A stretch of 64,000 bases of DNA, taken from assembly GCA_009823395.1 (NCBI GenBank), contig CM020511.1, positions 15,904,001-15,968,000 of the forward strand. The letters run 5' to 3'. Positions within the stretch are counted from its first letter, which is position 1. Each line of letters starts with the position of its first letter. A model generated the notes under the pieces. The model did not search any database. It saw only the letters and a program-made list of their open reading frames with translations, and had not been told where the DNA came from. The stretch is from Thamnaconus septentrionalis (lineage: Eukaryota > Chordata > Actinopteri > Tetraodontiformes > Monacanthidae). This document shows positions 46,901 to 55,900 of the stretch, in pieces. A program made the translations under genes and the position numbers.

Positions 46901-49900
46901 CAGAATTCATGGCAGCATGGCATGTCAGCGGGTTCCTCAAAGACCGAGGTTGGAAGACATGCAGATACCACACTAGGCGAAAAAGAGAAGTGGCTGCTTT
47001 GAGAAAAAAAAAAAACAACATTTGAGCAACTACATGTGATTAAAAGCAGATCAAAAACTCTGCGTTCTTTTCCGATTCCCTTTGAATTGTTCCTCTTGAT
47101 TAACTAAAAGCACATGCGACCAATAATTCTTGACATCAGACACACGTTTTCAGTCTTAGCGAACATCAACAAACTGGCGTCTGCGCTGGCGTTGGGTCGC
47201 AGCAGGCGGCGAGATGCCACTGAAAGTGCTTGTCGAAGAAAAGCCTGCCAGGCATTTACAATAGACAAAGGAAGAAGTGTGCTTTAAATCACGGGCTATT
47301 GATTTATGATAGAACAAGATGTGACTTCATCCACCATAACCTTGAGAAAGGGACGTGAGAGGACGAGCTCTGATGATGTAATGCAGCTCCTTGTCAAAGA
47401 AAGGACAGCGGATGCTGCTGAGGGCAACAATTAGCCCATCATTTCAAATTGTATGGTTGGTCAGTCAGATCAGACACTTTTTGACTGATGTGTTATGAAC
47501 ACAAAAAAATATTGCACAGGCTCCATGCAGTGATTTTTGATTTTCCTGAGCGTTTGCTTTACATCAGGACCAGGCTGAAAGATATTACATTCTGCTTTAC
47601 ATTCAGAAAGTTGCAGGCCAATATTCCTGTCAGGTCTGAAGTTTGAAAGCAATTGGTTGATTAAAAAAAAAAAAAAACCAATACCACTGAAACAGGAAGG
47701 ATGACGCTTCCATTTTTAAACTCTTGTCTCATCTTTCATCAAGTACTTGTGGTACTGAATCACATGCTTTCATTGTTGATTTAAGATTACACAGGAAGCA
47801 TGTGTGTTTGTCTGTCTACATCTACTAGCTGCATTTTCAGACTGCGGCAGGTTGCTCCTCTGCTGGACAAATGGAGAAATGCAGCAGACAAGGACACCAC
47901 GGTAATTCAAGACTTCACACGAGATGAGATTAAAAACAGTGCAGTTTTCTCTCCTCAGCCAGCAGCCACAGTGACGGACTGATAAACTTATTTCATTGTT
48001 TCTGTCTTTTTTTTTTTTTTAAAGACTTTTGAATTTGGTTCTAGATTTGCCAGATCTAGAACCAATCAGAGATGCCCTGCACGTGCGTGTGGTGTAATTT
48101 GGTGATCAGCGGTCCAACTGCTGCCAGCTCACAGGACACGTCAGATCTGTTACTCTGCTGGGGGAAAATGTCAAGCGTGTTGGAGAATTATCAGGAGCTC
48201 CCAGACAAGGTCAGTATAATGAGAGGACAATTAGTCAGGGAGGCGAGCCGACCCCCTTTAGCAGCAGGGTGTCAATAATGACCTTCTCTGCGTGCTCAAT
48301 TTCTCTGACCACAACTGTGAAAAGTGCTGTGATGTTCTGACAGCGATGTCAAAATGCTGATGTGTGGGAGGGAACTTCTTGTTGAATAACCAGCCAACAT
48401 TGTAGATGCATGAATTATGTTTGCATTAACATCTAAGTGAGAACAATAACCAGACTGCATCCTTGATTTAAGATTTCTCCACTAACTCAAGTATCTCTCC
48501 CCTCTGTAAAGAAAACAAATTCTACCAGACCGTTAAAGAGTTTGTAACTGACTGGGCTGTAGCCATGTCAGTGTGTACTCAAATTATCAGATAAAAAAAC
48601 CAAAATAACATTATTTGTGGGGGTGCCATAATAAAATTTAAATCTTGAATTGGAAGCTAAAAACAAATCTTTTTCATCACCTAAAACAGTGGCACAAACT
48701 GCAGTATGAAGGTATGTGGCTTCTTCATAGAAGCCCCTAGCTGCTGAGGCATCCACAACCTGAAAAAACAAAAAATATCTGGCACTTTATTTTGTTCTTT
48801 CTTTACCACATAAATGCTGCTTAATAGGGTTTGTCTTTTTTTGTCCCCTTTTATATAGGGTTTAGTATTTGCATCTGTGGATTTTGTTAGAAAAGAGAAG
48901 AAAATCCATGATGTGTGACTCTCATAAGCCATTTATAGTCACTAGATAATATTGATTTCAAACCAAACAAATTGATATTATCTCACATACAACATAACAA
49001 GAAAATCCACAGGACACCATAGGGAACGAGGCACAACTACAACTGACAACAAACACCAACAACAGAAATTTCACAGTTTGAAAAGGGCGACGTTAAAATA
49101 GTTTTTGTGTTTTTGAATTTTTAAAATCTGTGTGGGTCACCACCAGACGCACTGGCCATCAGCTGGCACAAGGCTAATCTGGGTCTGGGGAGGTGATGGA
49201 GGAGCGGGTGGTGCAGGCGTCCGGGGTGAAACCCAGCGTGGTTCTGTGGCGTTGTAACCCACTCGGGAGGCTGGGTTGGGCATCTGAGGAGCCCTGAGCG
49301 TTGGCAGTATCTCCTCTGCGTCGGTCAATAATCCAGGTGGGCTTCTAAGAGCTTTCTCTGTCCCGGTCTGACGGGCACGAAGAACGGGCAGCAGGCGGCT
49401 ACGAAGGCGTGGTGGTAGAAAGAGCAAAGAGAGATGAAAATTCTGGGTTGTCTACTGCAGCCAAATAATTGATGGGTCAAATACAGAGAGAAAAGAATCG
49501 CATTGAAAATGAAGCACTGTGATGTTCTGACAGCGATGTCAAAATGCTGATGTGTGGGAGGGAACTTCTTGTTGAATAACCAGCCAACATTGTAGATGCA
49601 TGAATTATGTTTGCATTAACATCTAAGTGAGAACAATAAGCAGACTGCATCCTTGATTTAAGATTTCTCACCCCCAACTCCGTGTCTCTCCCCTCTGTAA
49701 AAATATTCTCTCATGTCGGAAGGTTCCCTGCCACAGAGTAAACAAACACCACGGAGAAAGCAGCGCTGCGTATATTTATGAGTGCCTGGCAGGCCGCTGG
49801 CATGAATACTAATGATTTTAACTGACATAATGCTGGGAAATAATAAAGCATTATGCAGAAAGACAGATGTGGCTGTGAAAATTTAAAGAACACAGCAGAC

Positions 49901-52900
49901 ACACTGTAGGAAATTTGCGCAACCGCCAGGACTCAATTTAAATAAACATTGGTCTTTTTATGGGATCACTGCCAGTAAGTATTAGTCTCCACCCCCACCC
50001 CTACCCTCCCCGTGCTAACTTTGTTCTCTGCTGCTACAGCAGCTTCTCATCCAGGAAAACTCGCAACTCCCACTGCAGCTCATTCTGTTTTCATCTCATC
50101 TCATCCCCACCACTCAGTGCAGTGAGATGGCCTCAAAAATGACCCTGTCCTCCACCATCGCTGCAAAAACCTTTGACAACTTTTTCCCTTTGACAAACCT
50201 ATGGCTCCTGTCCAACTTGTTTCATTAAAACTAGAATTCTACCAGACCGTTATGAGTTTGCACTGACTGGGCTGTAGCCATGTCAGTGTGTACTCAAATT
50301 ATCAGATAAAAAAAACCAAAATAACGTTATTTGTGGGGGGTGCCATAATAAAATTTAAATCCTGGGGTGGAAGCAAAACAAATCTTTTTCATCACCTAAA
50401 ACAGTGGCACAAACTGCAGTACGAAGAGTATGTGAAACGCTACAGAAGCCCCAGCTGCGAGGCATCCACAACCCGAAAAAATAAAAAAAATCTGAGCACT
50501 TTATTTTGTTCTTTCTTTACACATAAATGCTGCCCTTAATAGGGTTTGTCATATTTTGTCCTTTTATAAGGTTTGTTATTTGCATCTGTGGATTTGTTAG
50601 AAAGGAGAAGAAAATCTATGATGTGACTCTCATAAGCCATTTATAGTCACTAGATAATATTGATTTCAAACCAAACAAATTGATATCTCACATACAACAT
50701 AACAAGAAAATCCACAGGACACCATAGGGAACAGGCACAACTACAACAACAAACACTAACAACAAATACAGTTTGAAAAAGGGGACGGAAGAAGCCAAGC
50801 TTTTGTGTTTTGTTTTAAAATCTAGTATCTCACCAAAGAAGACTCGTCATCAGCTGGCATAAGGCTAATCTGGTCTGGGGAGGTGATGGAGGAGCGGGTG
50901 GTGCGAGGCGTCCGGGGTGAGGGCAACGTGTCCCAGGCGTTGTAGCCACTCGGAGGCGGGTTGGGCATCTGAACCCCTGAGCGTTGGCAGCATTCCTCGG
51001 CGTTCGTCATCCAGGCTTCTAAGAGCTTTTCTCTGTCCCAGTCTGACGGCACGAAGAACAGACACAGCAGACGGCGACGTGGTGAGAAGGGGCAAAGAGA
51101 GATGAAAATTCTGGGTTGTCACTGAAACAAATAATTGATGGGTCAAATACAGAGAGAAAAGAATCTCGCATTGAAATGAAGTCACAGCTAATATGGAGTT
51201 TGGAACAAGAATTTAAAGGACCAGTGGGCTGCAGAAATGTTATGATAAGAGCTAAGTCTGGGTCAGTGTGTTATGTTTCCATTCATCTCCGTCCAGGCTG
51301 AAAGCATATGGAGTGAAAGCTGACAGGAACTGGTGACATGGCACAAAATCAAAAAGCTTAGGGTTGAACTTTACTTTGACTTAGAATGCTGCTGCTGCCA
51401 TTTTATAATCAGTGACATTGACCTCTGACAGCTGATCACCAAAACCTAGTGAGTCATTTCATTTCAACTCCAAGACCGTGCGGGAAGTTTCAAGATGTGC
51501 CGACAGCATCATACCTGAGGGCCCTCGCTATAGTTGGCACCCAGGCAGAAAACAGTGACAAACATTTTGCGGCATTAAAAGGAAGTCAAGACGTCATCAG
51601 AAGATATGACATCAGTTTGTCTCAGTTTTCAGTTCATAGACGTAAACACAGACAAGATTTTCTTTTGGCCCTTTTTTGTTTGACCTTTTAAAGGATAATA
51701 CATTTAGAAAATGTAACATTTTTATGTTATTTGTATTTGTATTTTCACACACGCCATTCGATTAAGTAATCAATAGAATAGATTTTGCTGCATTTCAGCT
51801 TTATGTTCAAAGGCAACTGTTCAAGCGTTTTTGAGAGCTTCTGAAAAATTATTCAGTGGCTTGTGCACTGTGCCCGAGCCCTGAATGTTCTGTGTCAAGA
51901 GTCTGCTCCTAAAATAGGAAGCATGACCTGGTCAACCAGCAATTAGGCCATTATCAGCCTGGAGACACATTCCATCACCAATCAAACGCCTCAGACTCAA
52001 ATGGCCTTGTTGAGATAATGAATATTGCAACACTTTCCCCCCTCATTTTCATTCAGTCCCCACTCATCAATGAATACAACCTTATTTTTGTGGTTTTTGC
52101 CATAAAGGCAGACAGACATTCTGGCAAGGAAATTTAATTTTGTAGGAGCACAAACAGACAGACTGACAGAAGAGCAGAGTTGTGATGAGGAAGCTAAAAA
52201 AGAGAACATGGAAGACGGAAAAGAAGAAAATTAACGAGTCACATTTACAATTCTTTGTGTGACTGCTGGGCCACAAACAGGATAATCAATCTGTACATAT
52301 GACATACATTGAAGTGAAAAGAAATATTAGCACCTCAAATGTTTGCTGACAAACAAAGCACAATAATGTAGGTCAGTAACTTTGGATTTTTCAGTTTTTG
52401 TTTCACACTGGACTGCCAACACTCCTGATCTATGCGGGAATTTCCTGACTGTTAACCTGTTATCCTGCCCTGCTCCTAATTTTCTATTTCTCTCCTCATC
52501 TACAGCATGTGATATGAGTTACGATGTTTAATGTCGTGGTACCTGACAACCTGGCAACCCAACCCAAACGCCCCCACCCTACATGCCTTGCGTGCCGTAT
52601 GTCATTTGGGTCACTGCACCCAAAATGAAACAAAAGAGTCATTCTAAGAGCTCCATTCAGTAGCGCAGTGCCTATACACTTCCAACTTTTGTGAGGGTTT
52701 TTTTGTCTGCTTCATTTTCATTTTGTTTTTTGTTTTCAACGATGACTCACCAGTCAGTCCACAGTTCATGCGTTTGCAGGTGACTTGCAGGAGGACCTGG
52801 CTTGCTGCTGATACGGAACTGATATTGGCAGGACTGCGATCAACAGGCAGGCCGTCTTATTTAGTTAGTAGGCCAGGCTTCACTTTGTCAAGGGCGGGGC

Positions 52901-55900
52901 AAAGCAGATAGCGTGATGCTGGAATTGGACAGGGAACAACAACCCACCCAAGTCTGGTCTTAATTTGATAGAGTGGTTGACTCCATGAATGTCAAGACAA
53001 TAATATAATGTTGTTACTAATGCATCACATAGCATTGTTTTAGTCCAGTTCTGGCCTAAATCGGCTTTGTCTGGAATAACAAACAGCAACAAGACATGGA
53101 TTAAATAAGTTTTCACACTGAACGCCTACCACCAGACGGCAGCCACTAATAGGCTAGACCCACTGCAAACACCAAAACATAATCCAACAGTGTCTCCTGG
53201 TGGTATTAGCAGCAGAGCATAAATAGGTAATATAGTTGTCAAGCTTGATTGTGATTTAAAAGTCCATGTCACTAAATGTGATTTTGCTTTTGAGAGAGTC
53301 AGTGAGGCTTTAAGCCTGTCTTGTATGTGTACTATTTAATCACAGGATGCGTTTTTTGATCTTGAACAATATTGACGATGGAGACCTCCCAGACATCTGG
53401 CTTGCACAACGCCACTGGGTACATTGAAACACATTTCAATGTTGCTCTGGTTTTCAGGTTCATTAACAGTCATTGTGTTTACATCCTCGGAATTAATTTG
53501 TGGTGTAGGGTTAATGGAGGCGGGTATGTTGCAAGTGGCCCATTCACATTGCTAAACCCAGAAATAACTCCCTCTTTCTCTCAGCCCAGTGTTGGCAGGA
53601 ATGGTAACTACTGCAGGTCCCTCTGGAGAAGCCAGAAAGTGCCGTACATACCTGTCTAATCGCCTCACATCTGCACTATCTGCACCTAGAGACAGTTTGA
53701 CGGGTAGAAAAATGCCCAGCGACGGCTCTTGTCGGCCTTGTCAGCACAGAGACGAATTGACAGCATGTGCCTTCTGACTGCTATATTGCAGCAACCACTG
53801 ACATTTCCAAGAGACCATTTTCTTCACTCCGCCTTCCTGAAAATGTACAGCTCAACTCCCAGACATATTGCTTTTCTCCTGCGTGATCTCGGTGTCAGCC
53901 TGCCTTCGCGCAAATTCGCTTTATGATGCCGGCAGCAAACTCAGACATTTACAAGCCTCCTCCAAACACCCAAAAGGCCTTCGGAGAAAACGGAAGACGC
54001 AAAAATGTGAAATGGAAACGGCAACGGGGCTGAGCGGGGCGGTTAATTAGATTAGGTGGGATTAAAATAAGAGTCCCACTCCAGCATAAGCTCTCGCTCT
54101 GTGGCAAACACTGCATGGTAATGCTGTGGAAAATGTTACTTGCATAAATACTTCAAAACTGTGCATGCACCAGTGCTTCCTTACATATTGAAAGGGACAC
54201 GGCCCTTGAAAAAGCAATTTTAGAAAAAAAAATTGAGAATGACACAGTCCACTGAGAACAATCCAAGTTTTATTCTTTAAGGTACAAAGCCTTTTATATG
54301 GGCTTTCACCAGGAACTCTGCTAAATTGTACCATAAACTTATATGAGTAGTGGTTTTTGTTATCCCCATGCTTTACAAAAACTGTTTTTTCTTGCCGTTA
54401 ATTCTTTTTTTCCCCCCACATCCACAGAGAGCCAGAGAAAGGAGAGAGTAGACGGGGTAGCGGGGACCTAAAGTCAAGACTGGACGCGGTTGACAGCCTT
54501 CTGAGTATCTCAAGGACAGACAGGTATTGTGCATGAGTCACCACGCGTATGCAAAAGAGGTGTAACGTACCGTGAGCGCGCAGCAACGCCTCTGCAGTGA
54601 AGAGAGGCGCCTGCAGCATGTCGGCTGTCTCCACTATCAGCATGTCCTTCAGCCGCCGCAGATCCTGAGGCCGCAGGCCCTCGTACAGCTGGCGGGGGGG
54701 TGACAGGTGTGCAAGTCAGTGAGATTCAAGGGGAGGGCCCGTAAAAATAAGATACTGAAAGAATTTAGTAGAGTTATTTCAATGTGAAATAAAAAGATAA
54801 TAAGATAAGAAAACAATTAACAAAACAACAAAAGGTTAAAAAAAAAAAGAGAAGAGGGTAAACCTCTGGGCATGTATGTCTGTATATGTACACAGCTTAT
54901 TTCTATTTGCGCCTTACTTCTATCCATCGCCAAACTCACAATGTTCCTTAAAATTTAATTGTCCTAAATCTCAAAAGTGAATTGCTTCTTGAGCAAAATA
55001 AGAAGGAATCAGCAGAGGTTGAGGACAACCAAACAAAGGGACAAAGAACAGACCTGGCCGTAAAATAAATAAAGATGACGCAAGCAAGAAAGAAAGAAAA
55101 AGAAAGAACAGAAAGAAAGACAGACAGAGAAAAGAATATTGTTCAGTCCTGACGCATTTCAAGGTAGGGTCTGATGAGTTAACAAGCTTATGATTACAGG
55201 AAATCACATGTCTTATGATAGGCCAGTTTCAGTGCATGTGTTTGCTCACATCTCGACCAAATCATCTGGCATGTCACGCGTTGGCCTGCCAAGCAGGATT
55301 CCAGTTTCATTTCTGTTAAAACATTTGGCTGGAGAGAAATAATGCCTTTCTCTTAACAGAGTCCACTTTCAAAGCGAATGACTCAAGGTCGAACCCCAAT
55401 AGAAAAGTACAGTACTTATGAGCTGTTGGCACGGTTGAGGGTCATAGTTTAGATTTTTCTAGTGACGTGTTGACACCAGTTATGGGTTGAACATTTACGC
55501 CTGTACCTCTCGTCGATCAAGGGCCGCGTATTCCGCCTCTACACCCTCCGCCTCGGGGACGAGGGAGAAGACCATCTGCGACTCCAGGCACAGGGCCAAC
55601 TCCTTGTGGTGCTGCTTCTCGGCACAGTCACATGGAGTCTCGCGGTTTTCATTCTCTGCAAACAGGTCTGCGTCTCTCTGCACCAGAAACTGAGACAAGG
55701 GAAGACAGGAAAAGGAGAAGCGGGGCAGATATTGAGCAGAGACGTAACGAAAGCTCAATGGTACTTCGCAAAAAACGGGAGTTGGGCAGAGATAATAAAC
55801 TGTAATAAATAGTTAAACTGTTTGGGAGTTGGTAGAAACGCACATTTAATCTCTACTGTTTAAATAATACTGGAATACTAAACAAAAGAGAATAAATGTT

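Noticed and set aside
35393..51170. Cluster of several separate RBR ligase genes
   Set aside because: Copies lack start exons and promoters, share introns nearly base for base and are framed by single-copy exons of one gene.
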